A DNA stretch of 6,234 bases from Verrucomicrobiales bacterium (lineage in GTDB: Bacteria; Verrucomicrobiota; Verrucomicrobiia; Limisphaerales; UBA1096), in the NCBI GenBank assembly GCA_011523195.1, contig WTHH01000508.1, positions 1 through 6,234 on the forward strand, in the 5' to 3' direction. The translations under genes were made by a program, and so were the position numbers. Shown here piece after piece: positions 1 through 6,234 of this stretch. The notes under the pieces are model-generated. The model had not been told where the DNA came from. It was given only the letters and a program-made list of their open reading frames with translations, and ran no database searches. Each line of letters opens with the position of its first letter. The stretch's first letter is position 1.

Positions 1-1508
1 TTTCGATACAGACCACTCGCCATCAGGCCGCCAAAAACAACCGCGATCACCGAGGCGAACAGGATCAACGGATCCGGCGCGTGCATATTGAAATACCCGG
101 CGATCACCGACGGCACAGCGAGGATCAACAGCGGAACGGTCATCACAACCGGACTTTCCTTCGCGCGATCCGCATGTTCAGAGCGCGGATCGCCACAAAA
201 TGCAACGAGGAACAAACGAGTCATGTAAAACGTCGTCAGCACGGCCACCGCAACCGCGACCAAAAACAACGGCATGTTCTCCTTGTACGCTACTGTGAGA
301 ATCGCTTCCTTACTGAAAAACCCACTGAATAGAGGCACACCACAGAGCGCCAATGTCCCGATCAAAAATGTCCAGTAAGTCTTCGGCATTCGGTTGCGCA
401 GACCTCCCATTTTCCAAATGTTCTGTTCGTGGTGACAGGCGTAAATCACCGAGCCGGCTCCAAGGAAGAGCATCGCCTTGAAAAAGGCGTGGGTCGTCAG
501 GTGAAACATTGCTGCATCCGTTCCAGCGACATTGGTGATTTTATAATAATCGTTATTAGTCTCCCCGCCCAACCCCACCACCATCACCATGTAGCCCAGT
601 TGCGAAAGTGTTGAGTAGGCGAGGATTCGCTTAATGTCGTCCTGCTGCACCGCCATGAGGGCTGCCAACAACGCGGTGACTCCCCCAATCCAGGCGATTG
701 CCTCCATCGCCCATGTGCCCTCGATCAGAAAAAATACACGGCACAACATATACACGCCAGCCGCGACCATCGTCGCCGCGTGAATAAGTGCGCTGACCGG
801 GGTCGGGCCTTCCATCGCGTCCGGCAGCCAAACATGTAACGGTGCCTGCGCCGATTTGCCCATCGCACCACAGAAAATCAGGAATCCAGCCAGGCCGCAA
901 AGTGCCGTCGCCTCCTCCTTTTCAAGAACGTCAAAACTGACCGAACCGAACGCTGCCCACACCATGAGGATACCCAGTAGAAAACCGAAATCCCCGACGC
1001 GGTTCGTCATGAACGCCTTTTTCGCCGCATCGGCTGCGCTTGGTTTCTCGAACCAGAAACCAATCAACAGATAGCTCGAAACACCGACCAGCTCCCAAAA
1101 GATAAACATCATTACGAAGTTGTCGGCCAGCACGATGCCGAGCATCGAAAAGATGAACAGGCTCAGAAAGGCGAAGTAGCGGGAAAAATCACGATCTTCC
1201 TTCATGTAACCGAGCGAGAAAATGTGAATCAAACTCCCCACACCAGTCACGACGCAGAGCATCAGTTTGCTCAGATTGTCGATCTGCAAACCGATGTCCA
1301 CACTCAGCCCTTCAATCGCCAACCAACTGACCTTGGAATGTATGTTAGCATCCCCGGTTGCCACCATGACGATTGTCAAAATGAACGACCCCACGACTGC
1401 TGCGATGGAAATCCCTGCGCTGATCGGTTTGGAGCGAAACGCACCAATGCCGATCATCACCGCTGAAATCAACGGCAGCAACAGGATGAGCCAAGCAGCG
1501 AATTCCAT
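1..1508 (-). CDS. nuoL: NADH-quinone oxidoreductase subunit L, 5' part (C-terminus beyond window)
   Basis: This is the distal antiporter-like membrane subunit of complex I, which moves protons across the inner membrane. Reading from the ATG at 1508, 502 codons stay open to the window edge; the family is usually 600-660 residues, so the last two or so membrane helices and the long lateral helix are missing only because the window ends. The N-terminus (MEFAAWLILLLPLISAV) is a hydrophobic helix. Proton-path residues of the family are all visible: Glu139 in FIFWELVGVSSYLLIG, Lys218 in MGKSAQAPLHVWLPDAMEG, His243 in LIHAATMVAAGVYM, Lys344 in THAFFKAMLFLGAG and Lys400-Glu401 in GVPLFSGFFSKEAIL. They correspond to E. 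coli Glu144, Lys229, His254, Lys342 and Lys399-Asp400 as I recall them; the last position is Glu instead of Asp. A loop of about 13 extra residues lies near 313-331. The start is one base after the nuoK stop; the upstream Shine-Dalgarno sequence is weak, so translation is probably coupled. Confidence 0.97.
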   Translation of the reverse strand, partial: MEFAAWLILLLPLISAVMIGIGAFRSKPISAGISIAAVVGSFILTIVMVATGDANIHSKVSWLAIEGLSVDIGLQIDNLSKLMLCVVTGVGSLIHIFSLGYMKEDRDFSRYFAFLSLFIFSMLGIVLADNFVMMFIFWELVGVSSYLLIGFWFEKPSAADAAKKAFMTNRVGDFGFLLGILMVWAAFGSVSFDVLEKEEATALCGLAGFLIFCGAMGKSAQAPLHVWLPDAMEGPTPVSALIHAATMVAAGVYMLCRVFFLIEGTWAMEAIAWIGGVTALLAALMAVQQDDIKRILAYSTLSQLGYMVMVVGLGGETNNDYYKITNVAGTDAAMFHLTTHAFFKAMLFLGAGSVIYACHHEQNIWKMGGLRNRMPKTYWTFLIGTLALCGVPLFSGFFSKEAILTVAYKENMPLFLVAVAVAVLTTFYMTRLFLVAFCGDPRSEHADRAKESPVVMTVPLLILAVPSVIAGYFNMHAPDPLILFASVIAVVFGGLMASGLYR

Positions 1509-1509
1509 C

Positions 1510-1818
1510 TTAAAGTTTCATCGTCGCCAAATCCTCTACCTCGGCGGTTCGGCGTTTTCGGTAAAGGGCCACGATCAGCGCCAGACCAACCGCCACCTCG
1601 GCAGCCGCCACGGTGATGATGAAAAACACCATGACCTGCCCGTCCAGATTTCCGTTAAAGCGCGACATGGCGACCAGCGCCACGTTTGCGGCATTGAGCA
1701 TCAACTCGAGCGACATGTAGATGATCAACAGGTTTCGCCGCACGATCACGCCCAGCAGGCCGATCGAGAACAACGCCCCGCTTACCAACAAATAATGACT
1801 CAGAGTCGGCTCCATCAT
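1510..1818 (-). CDS. nuoK: NADH-quinone oxidoreductase subunit K
   Basis: This small membrane subunit, related to MrpC of Na+/H+ antiporters, forms part of the proton path between NuoJ/NuoA and NuoN. The 102-residue product has the normal family length and three predicted membrane helices (about 5-27, 31-53 and 62-86). The two buried glutamates needed for coupling are present: Glu38 in YMSLELMLNAANVALVA and Glu74 in ITVAAAEVAVGLALIVALYR (Glu36 and Glu72 in E. coli numbering). The C-terminus is a short charged tail. Two starts are possible, the ATG at 1818, which overlaps the nuoJ stop by four bases (ATGA), or the next codon, ATG at 1815; the result differs by one Met. The stop TAA ends at 1510, one base before the nuoL ATG. 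Confidence 0.97.
   Translation of the reverse strand: MMEPTLSHYLLVSGALFSIGLLGVIVRRNLLIIYMSLELMLNAANVALVAMSRFNGNLDGQVMVFFIITVAAAEVAVGLALIVALYRKRRTAEVEDLATMKL
1813..1818 (-). promoter_or_regulatory. nuoJ stop / nuoK start overlap
   Basis: The minus strand reads ATGATG, holding the nuoJ TGA between two in-frame nuoK start candidates. An AAAAAAGAGC stretch just upstream is a modest Shine-Dalgarno candidate. The overlap implies that nuoK is translated by ribosomes that finish nuoJ, which would keep the two adjacent membrane subunits in equal amounts (inference). Confidence 0.6.
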
Positions 1819-2327
1819 CGCAGCTCTTTTTTGCTCAACAATATTGCTCCGATCATCGCAACCAACAACAGGATCGAGACGATCTCAAACGGCAGTATAA
1901 ATCCGTTATCTTTACTGAATAGCCCTCGGGCAAGCGCTTCCGTACTACCAACAACTACTTCATCAACGGCTTCGACATCTTCGTAGGTAGCCTCGACCGA
2001 GCTCTTATACACTCCAAACAACGCACCCACAGCAGCAAAGCCCATCACGAGGCTAACGATCCTAAGCTTCCTCCGAGCTGTTTCCTGAACGTCCAGCAGC
2101 ATGATGACAAACAGGAACAGAACCATCACCGCCCCGGCGTAGACTAGGATCTGCACAGCAGCGAGGAAATACGCATTCAGTAGCACAAATAGTCCGGAAA
2201 TAGATATCATCGTAGTAACGAGAAACATCGCGCTCGTCACCGGGCTTCTGCTCAAAGGGTTCACCACCACCAGCAGCGCACTTAACACGGCCAGTACAGC
2301 GAAGATGTTGAAGAGGACGGATTCCAT
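1815..2327 (-). CDS. nuoJ: NADH-quinone oxidoreductase subunit J
   Basis: This membrane subunit (ND6 homologue) lies between NuoH/NuoA and NuoK and takes part in coupling quinone reduction to proton transfer. The 170-residue product has about five hydrophobic helices (roughly 4-24, 29-50, 55-79, 90-108 and 145-165). The family signature is clear in helix 3: AAVQILVYAGAVMVLFLFVI, with Tyr63 and the Gly-Ala stretch where other complex I structures show a pi-bulge. Between helices 4 and 5 (about 109-140) is an acidic, variable loop rich in Glu, Asp and Val. The end (ILLSKKELR) is typical. The ATG at 2327 lies six bases after the nuoI stop with only a weak GAG upstream (TAGAGTAATATG), which fits coupled translation. 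The TGA stop is embedded in the nuoK start. Confidence 0.96.
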   Translation of the reverse strand: MESVLFNIFAVLAVLSALLVVVNPLSRSPVTSAMFLVTTMISISGLFVLLNAYFLAAVQILVYAGAVMVLFLFVIMLLDVQETARRKLRIVSLVMGFAAVGALFGVYKSSVEATYEDVEAVDEVVVGSTEALARGLFSKDNGFILPFEIVSILLLVAMIGAILLSKKELR

Positions 2328-2333
2328 ATTACT

Positions 2334-2948
2334 CTAGTGAAACGCAGGTTGGTTTTTCGCGTCCTCCGTTTTCTTCTCCCACTTTTTGATGCCCTCATCA
2401 ACACCCTCCTGAACATGGTGATCGTAGGCACGTTGATCCAATCCACCTAGCGAGAGTAATTTCTCCTTGTCGTAAATCAGCTCCTCACGATTCTCCCCAG
2501 TGATAACATAATCCTTGAGTAAAAAAATTGCCTCCTCTGGACAAACTTCTTGGCAAAACCCACAATAAATGCAACGAAGCATATTGATATCAAATGCTTC
2601 GGGCATTTTCTCCGCCCCCTCTCGATCAACATCACCGTCTCTTCCAGGCGGCGTAATTCGAATCGCCTTAGGAGGACAGACAAATTCGCATAGCTGACAA
2701 GAAACACACTTCGTACTGTTGTCGACGTCCTTTACCAAATAAGGCGCGCCGCGATATCCGGTTGGCACAGGCCATTTCTCCTCCGGATACTGCATCGTCG
2801 TCTTGGCGGCAAAATTAGACTGTTTGTCCGCGTAAACCTCAGATCGTTTCCATGAAAAAAAATGCCGCATCGTTACCTTAAACCCGTTCAGTATCGAAGG
2901 GATATAGAGACGCTCAAGCCAACTTAGTTTTGCACGTTTTACTTTCAT
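2334..2948 (-). CDS. nuoI: NADH-quinone oxidoreductase subunit I (two 4Fe-4S ferredoxin-like subunit)
   Basis: This peripheral-arm subunit (TYKY/NQO9 family) carries clusters N6a and N6b and passes electrons from NuoG towards NuoB and quinone. The 204-residue product has two classical 4Fe-4S motifs: CVSCQLCEFVCP with Cys81, 84, 87 and 91, and CIYCGFCQEVCP with Cys126, 129, 132 and 136. Each is followed by a conserved Ala-Ile. The N-terminus has the amphipathic region (about 15-35, including a His-Phe-Phe-Ser-Trp stretch) that in this family lies against the membrane arm, followed by YPEEKWPVPTGYRG before the first cluster. The C-terminal 50 residues are charged and variable (KKWEKKTEDAKNQPAFH). 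The gene sits nine bases after the nuoH stop and has its own good Shine-Dalgarno sequence. Confidence 0.97.
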   Translation of the reverse strand: MKVKRAKLSWLERLYIPSILNGFKVTMRHFFSWKRSEVYADKQSNFAAKTTMQYPEEKWPVPTGYRGAPYLVKDVDNSTKCVSCQLCEFVCPPKAIRITPPGRDGDVDREGAEKMPEAFDINMLRCIYCGFCQEVCPEEAIFLLKDYVITGENREELIYDKEKLLSLGGLDQRAYDHHVQEGVDEGIKKWEKKTEDAKNQPAFH

Positions 2949-2953
2949 TTACG

Positions 2954-2959
2954 ACCTCT
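2954..2959 (-). promoter_or_regulatory. Shine-Dalgarno sequence of nuoI
   Basis: On the minus strand the sequence reads TAGAGGTCGTAAATG. AGAGGT lies five bases before the nuoI ATG, and its first two bases belong to the nuoH TAG stop. The site supports the start at 2948 and lets ribosomes that finish nuoH restart at once. Confidence 0.7.
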
Positions 2960-4088
2960 ACGCAACTGCCCAAAGCACAATGGCTGTCAGGATAATGTTT
3001 GCCAGGCTTACCGGCAGGAAACGTTTCCAGCCGATATTCATCAACTGATCATACCTAAAACGCGGCAACATCCATCGCACCCAGATCATTAGACCAAGAA
3101 AAACAGCGATTTTGCCTATAAAAACTAGGATGTGAACAATTCCCTGAACAAGCCCTTGAGCTGGAGTATTAAAATATTCTCCAAATGGTAGAGTCCAACC
3201 TCCACAAAACAGTACAACCATAAGGGCAGATCCAGCGATCATAGCAGCATATTCTCCCATAAAGAAAAGGGCGAATCTCATTGAACTGTATTCCGTGTTG
3301 TATCCTGAAACCAATTCAGTTTCAGACTCTGGAAGGTCAAACGGAAGGCGATTGGTCTCTGCGAAAATTGAAATAAGGAAAATCCAAAAGGCAATAGGCT
3401 GTTTAAAAATCAACCAGCTAAATAGGCTGTCGCTCTGATAAGCAACCACACTGGAAAGATTCAACAATCCTGTGCCCTCAAGGTATGCCTTCCAGTCTGG
3501 CGTTAATCCATCACGCCAAGCTGGATCCGCAGCAAGCATAAAAACAGGAACTACCGACATGCCCATAGCAATCTCATATGAAATCATCTGAGCACTAGAC
3601 CGAATCCCACCTAGAAAAGGATATTTAGAATTTGCTGAATATCCAGCTAATACAATGCCATAAACACCCAACGAAACTATACCGAAAGTAAAAAGTATAC
3701 CTACATTCAAATCGGCGATTACCATTTTCTGCATCCCCAGCATGGAACCAAACGGGATCACAGCAAAGACGATGAACGACGGAGTCATCGATACAGCAGG
3801 TGCCATCCAGTAATAAATTCGCTTCACATGACCCGGTGTAAAATCTTCCTTCAAAAACGACTTTAGACCATCAGCCAAAGGTTGACCCAGGCCAAGCAAC
3901 TTTATATTTGTGAATGGGATTCCTACCCGGTTCGGCCCGACTCGATCCTGAATAAACGCAGAAATACGCCGCTCCGCAACCACCGAATAAGCCACCATAG
4001 GCATCACCACTGCGAACACACCCAGCACCTTGATGGCCACTATCAGCCACGGGTGATTGGTCAGCAGTTCTGTGATAAACTCCGGCAT
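2958..4088 (-). CDS. nuoH: NADH-quinone oxidoreductase subunit H
   Basis: This membrane subunit (ND1 homologue) forms, with NuoB and NuoD, the quinone chamber and the start of the proton path. I place the start at the ATG at 4088, giving 376 residues (MPEFITELLTNHPWLIVAIK). An upstream in-frame ATG at 4130 would add 14 basic residues (MGWPRRSRCRRKVV) encoded inside the 3' end of nuoG and unlike any NuoH start. Signatures in order: AERRISAFIQDRVGPNRVG (38-56), GQPLADGLKSFLKEDFTP (68-85), GYSANSKYPFLGGIRSSAQM (149-168), YEIAMG (171-176) and the acidic loop ETNRLPFDLPESETELVSG (244-262), with Glu254, 256, 258 and Glu266 in TEYSSMRFA, which form the entry of the E-channel in known structures. About eight membrane helices can be seen. 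The protein is some 50 residues longer than E. coli NuoH (325 from memory), partly through a longer loop at 186-222. The nuoG stop and this start overlap by one base (TAATG). The middle of the gene is markedly A+T-rich. Confidence 0.97.
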   Translation of the reverse strand: MPEFITELLTNHPWLIVAIKVLGVFAVVMPMVAYSVVAERRISAFIQDRVGPNRVGIPFTNIKLLGLGQPLADGLKSFLKEDFTPGHVKRIYYWMAPAVSMTPSFIVFAVIPFGSMLGMQKMVIADLNVGILFTFGIVSLGVYGIVLAGYSANSKYPFLGGIRSSAQMISYEIAMGMSVVPVFMLAADPAWRDGLTPDWKAYLEGTGLLNLSSVVAYQSDSLFSWLIFKQPIAFWIFLISIFAETNRLPFDLPESETELVSGYNTEYSSMRFALFFMGEYAAMIAGSALMVVLFCGGWTLPFGEYFNTPAQGLVQGIVHILVFIGKIAVFLGLMIWVRWMLPRFRYDQLMNIGWKRFLPVSLANIILTAIVLWAVA

Positions 4089-5785
4089 TACAACTTTACG
4101 TCTGCACCGAGATCGCCTAGGCCAGCCCAAGTCAGTTCAGCCTCCTTGAACGACTTCACCTCGCCGGCCATCTGGTTGAACAATCCCTCAATACTCTTGA
4201 ATCCGTCCAGCCCAGTCACGTTGTGAACAAGCTCGTGCAGCACCTCCCATTCCGGCAGTGCGTCGCCAGGCGGTTCCAATGCCTTCATGAATTTCTGTAC
4301 TCGACCCTTCACGTTGGTAAATGTGCCGCGCTTCTCCGCATGTGCACAACCGGGAAGTAAGTAATCCGCCAACTTTGTGGTTTCGTTCGGCAGGATGTCG
4401 CTTACGATGAGTGTGACTTTCTTCAGCAACTTTGAATCAATGCCGTACTTCGTGACGTCCTCACCAAAAACAATCAGAGTCTTCACCCTGCCATCGCTTA
4501 TACTCTTCGCAATCGACGACAGTTTCGAGCCGACGCGCTTGGTCGTAATCCCGGTGAGCTGCGCCCCGGTCGTGTTAGTGTTCCGGTCCTCTACGATCAA
4601 TAGGTGATCTGCCTTGCCACGGCGCGGTACGGAATCAGTCGTCGCATCCAGGTGCTTTGCCAAGTGGTTAAGCAGGTAAAGCTCTTCATTAGTTTGCCTA
4701 GCTGAAGCCACAATCGCAACTGAACCTCTTTCAACGGAACCAAGGTGCTCGGATATTTCCTTAAGAACCATGGGCCAAGGGATGGCACCCTTTGGGCTCT
4801 TGATTATATTTAGGCGATCCTCACGCCCAATCCACTTATAGTTCAATCGACCAGAATCACACATCCAATGACCGTTTACCGCATCGTTTTGTCGAGGCTC
4901 ATAACGGTACATATTATTCTCACGGGAACCGATCAACACGTTGCAACCGCTACCGCAATCAGTACAAATACTTTTGGTTTCCTTTAAAAACCAGACACGC
5001 ATCTGGAATCTAAAGTCATTTGATGTCAATGCCCCAACCGGACATATGTCCACAGTGTTTAAGGTATAATTGTTATTAAAAGACTCTCCGGGATAGGTGG
5101 AAATTGTATTATAGCTACCACGATTCACGATACCCAACGCATCATCTCCAACTATATCCTTTGTGAAACGAATGCAGCGGGTACATAGGATACATCTCTC
5201 AGCATCTAGAGTAATTCTTGGGCCCAAATTTATTGCCTTGGGCTTATGAACTTTAAACTCCTCAAACTCACTCTTAGCTTGACCATGATCATACGAGTAC
5301 TCCTGCAATTTGCATTCACCGGCTTGATCGCAAATCGAACAATCGAGAGGGTGATTGATGAGCAAGGATTCCATTATTGCCTCGCGCATCTCCTTGGTCT
5401 CGGGGCTACTCGCGTAAATCTCCATTCCCGGAATGATGCCTGTGGCACAGCCGATCACGCCCCGAGGGGTCTGCGGCTCGTACGGAAGCTGCATCGGAAA
5501 CACCTTGGGAGTGCCGTCCTCGTTCATCGGTAGCTTGCCATCCGCCCCGGGGCGGCCCGGCATCGCGACGTGCACGAGGCACATGCGGCAGTTGCCTGAG
5601 ACCGGCAGCTTGGGATGATAACAGTAGTGAGGGATCTCGATGCCTGCTTGTTTGCAGGCCTGCAATACGGTGGTTGGCTCCGGTTTCCCCTCCCAATTCG
5701 GAGTCATGCGTGGAACTTCGACGTTACGCCCATCCACCTTCACCGTCACGGTTTCGACTGTCGGTTTTGTGTCCTTAGCCGCCAT
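4088..5785 (-). CDS. nuoG: NADH-quinone oxidoreductase subunit G, compact form
   Basis: This is the large Fe-S subunit of the NADH-oxidising arm, passing electrons from NuoF/NuoE towards NuoI. The 565-residue product shows, in order: a 2Fe-2S ferredoxin-like domain with the N1b ligands Cys55, 66, 69 and 113; the His/Cys site N5 (His145, Cys149, 152, 158 in HPLDCSICDQAGEC); N4 (Cys198, 201, 204 in CILCTRC, and Cys248 in DICPVGA); and the extra N7 site (Cys274, 277, 281 in CTDCGSGC, then Cys309), a motif kept only in some bacteria. The rest (about 325-545) resembles a molybdopterin oxidoreductase domain, with the family stretch ADYLLPGCAHAEKRGTFTN (473-491) and GRVQ, but it is much shorter than in E. 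coli (about 900 residues in all) or Thermus (near 780). No cofactor binding is expected, as in other NuoG. An insertion separates Cys69 and Cys113. The ATG at 5785 has an AGGAGG upstream and follows the nuoF stop by one base. Base composition changes sharply along the gene. Confidence 0.96.
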   Translation of the reverse strand: MAAKDTKPTVETVTVKVDGRNVEVPRMTPNWEGKPEPTTVLQACKQAGIEIPHYCYHPKLPVSGNCRMCLVHVAMPGRPGADGKLPMNEDGTPKVFPMQLPYEPQTPRGVIGCATGIIPGMEIYASSPETKEMREAIMESLLINHPLDCSICDQAGECKLQEYSYDHGQAKSEFEEFKVHKPKAINLGPRITLDAERCILCTRCIRFTKDIVGDDALGIVNRGSYNTISTYPGESFNNNYTLNTVDICPVGALTSNDFRFQMRVWFLKETKSICTDCGSGCNVLIGSRENNMYRYEPRQNDAVNGHWMCDSGRLNYKWIGREDRLNIIKSPKGAIPWPMVLKEISEHLGSVERGSVAIVASARQTNEELYLLNHLAKHLDATTDSVPRRGKADHLLIVEDRNTNTTGAQLTGITTKRVGSKLSSIAKSISDGRVKTLIVFGEDVTKYGIDSKLLKKVTLIVSDILPNETTKLADYLLPGCAHAEKRGTFTNVKGRVQKFMKALEPPGDALPEWEVLHELVHNVTGLDGFKSIEGLFNQMAGEVKSFKEAELTWAGLGDLGADVKL

Positions 5786-5786
5786 G

Positions 5787-6234
5787 CTAGTTTGCCGCCT
5801 CCTCTTTTTGCTGCTTGGTCAAGCGGGCCTCGTCTTCAGCACCTTTCTTCACAAAGTCATCGCGGAACTTGTCGACGAAACTTAGTACAGGCCAAGCGCA
5901 AGCCTCACCGAACGCGCAAATTGTCCGACCCTGAATGTTATGGGCAATGTGCTTGAGATAATCCGCATCGGCCTTGCGCGCTTGGCCACTGCGCATGCGC
6001 TTGAGCGCCTTGGCCATCCAGAGCGAGCCTTCGCGGCAAGGTGTGCATTGGCCGCAACTCTCGTGCGCATAAAAATCGGACAAATTGCCAAGCGCCTCGA
6101 CGATATCGACCGAGTCATCGATCACGATGATCGCGCTCGATCCGGACATTGACCCGCATTTCATGAGCGTGTCGAAGTCGTAAGGAATATCTAGCAGGTC
6201 GAGTTTTTCTTCGACGACCTTCCCCTGTTTGTCC
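5787..6234 (-). CDS. nuoF: NADH-quinone oxidoreductase subunit F, 3' part (N-terminus beyond window)
   Basis: This is the NADH- and FMN-binding subunit that oxidises NADH in the peripheral arm. Only the last 148 codons are here; the frame is open to the window edge, beginning DKQGKVVEEKLDLLDIPYDF, so the ATG at 6164 is an internal Met and not the start. The FMN and NADH domains (about the first 280 residues of a normal 420-450) lie outside. Visible parts are the family stretch LMKCGSMSGSSAIIVID (23-39 of the fragment) and the C-terminal helical domain holding cluster N3: Cys60, 63 and 66 in ESCGQCTPCREG, and Cys106 in GRTICAFGEACAWP. These match E. coli Cys351, 354, 357 and 398 as I recall. 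The tail is lysine- and glutamate-rich (EARLTKQQKEEAAN), ending in TAG one base before the nuoG ATG. This is the most 5' gene in the window. Confidence 0.97.
   Translation of the reverse strand, partial: DKQGKVVEEKLDLLDIPYDFDTLMKCGSMSGSSAIIVIDDSVDIVEALGNLSDFYAHESCGQCTPCREGSLWMAKALKRMRSGQARKADADYLKHIAHNIQGRTICAFGEACAWPVLSFVDKFRDDFVKKGAEDEARLTKQQKEEAAN
5798..5803 (-). promoter_or_regulatory. Shine-Dalgarno sequence of nuoG
   Basis: AGGAGG inside the last codons of nuoF (minus-strand GAGGAGGCGGCAAACTAGC before the ATG) is a full consensus site. The spacing of 12 bases to the ATG at 5785 is longer than the ideal 5-9, but no other ATG in frame fits better, and the protein N-terminus matches the family from there on. 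Confidence 0.6.

Noticed and set aside
575..594. CACCACCATCACCAT as a histidine-rich motif or short repeat
   Set aside because: On the coding minus strand it encodes the conserved YMVMVVG part of NuoL; the His run exists only in the antisense frame.
1267..1986. A 239-codon open frame on the plus strand
   Set aside because: It lies fully antisense to nuoL, nuoK and nuoJ, which have unmistakable family motifs; its product is low-complexity, rich in His, Gln, Arg and Ser, and matches nothing I recognise.
2855..2862. Run of eight A (T on the coding strand) in nuoI as a possible programmed frameshift
   Set aside because: The nuoI frame continues uninterrupted through it, encoding the expected His-Phe-Phe-Ser-Trp stretch, and there is no overlapping frame with a meaningful product.
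4089..4130. A 14-residue N-terminal extension of NuoH
   Set aside because: It would lie inside the 3' end of nuoG, encodes basic residues not found in NuoH, and the ATG at 4088 gives a normal NuoH start with a TAATG overlap.
5406..5696. A 96-codon alternative frame on the minus strand inside nuoG
   Set aside because: It lies in a G+C-rich part where stop codons are rare by chance, and the nuoG frame there carries the N1b cysteines; the product is an Arg-rich shadow.
5787..6164. A separate 125-residue gene starting at the ATG at 6164
   Set aside because: The frame is open upstream to the window edge and encodes the conserved NuoF stretch before this Met, so it is the end of nuoF.

Overview
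The window is an internal slice of a bacterial nuo operon, which encodes the proton-pumping NADH:quinone oxidoreductase (respiratory complex I). All genes are on the minus strand, so transcription runs from high to low coordinates: nuoF (3' part only), nuoG, nuoH, nuoI, nuoJ, nuoK, nuoL (5' part only). The order F-G-H-I-J-K-L is the conserved bacterial one, so nuoE should lie just outside the high-coordinate end and the rest of nuoL, then probably nuoM and nuoN, outside the low-coordinate end. There is no gap over 10 bases between genes, so no stretch lacks a gene, and I see no internal promoter, terminator, RNA gene, mobile element, CRISPR array or repeat.

Layout by function: 5787-6234 is the end of the NADH/FMN subunit with the N3 Fe-S site; 4088-5785 is the Fe-S-rich NuoG (N1b, N5, N4 and an intact extra N7 motif); 2958-4088 is the quinone-site membrane subunit NuoH; 2334-2948 is NuoI (N6a and N6b); 1815-2327 and 1510-1818 are the small membrane subunits NuoJ and NuoK; 1-1508 is the antiporter-like pump NuoL. 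Electrons go from NADH via FMN (NuoF) through the clusters of NuoF, NuoG and NuoI to quinone at the NuoH interface, and the redox energy drives proton movement through NuoH/J/K and the antiporter-like subunits. Every cluster ligand and every proton-path residue I could check by eye is present, so all subunits look functional.

Organism: a free-standing 14-subunit-type nuo operon with NuoE/F/G-type NADH module points to a respiring bacterium. The compact 565-residue NuoG and the sequence style of NuoH and NuoL remind me of the Verrucomicrobiota/PVC group, but this is an impression from memory and is weak. Base composition is uneven, from about one third G+C in the middle of nuoH to over 70% near the 5' end of nuoG.

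I do not find a previously undescribed system here. The points worth a second look are the shortened NuoG that still keeps the N7 site, extra loops in NuoG, NuoH and NuoL, and the patchy base composition inside single genes.
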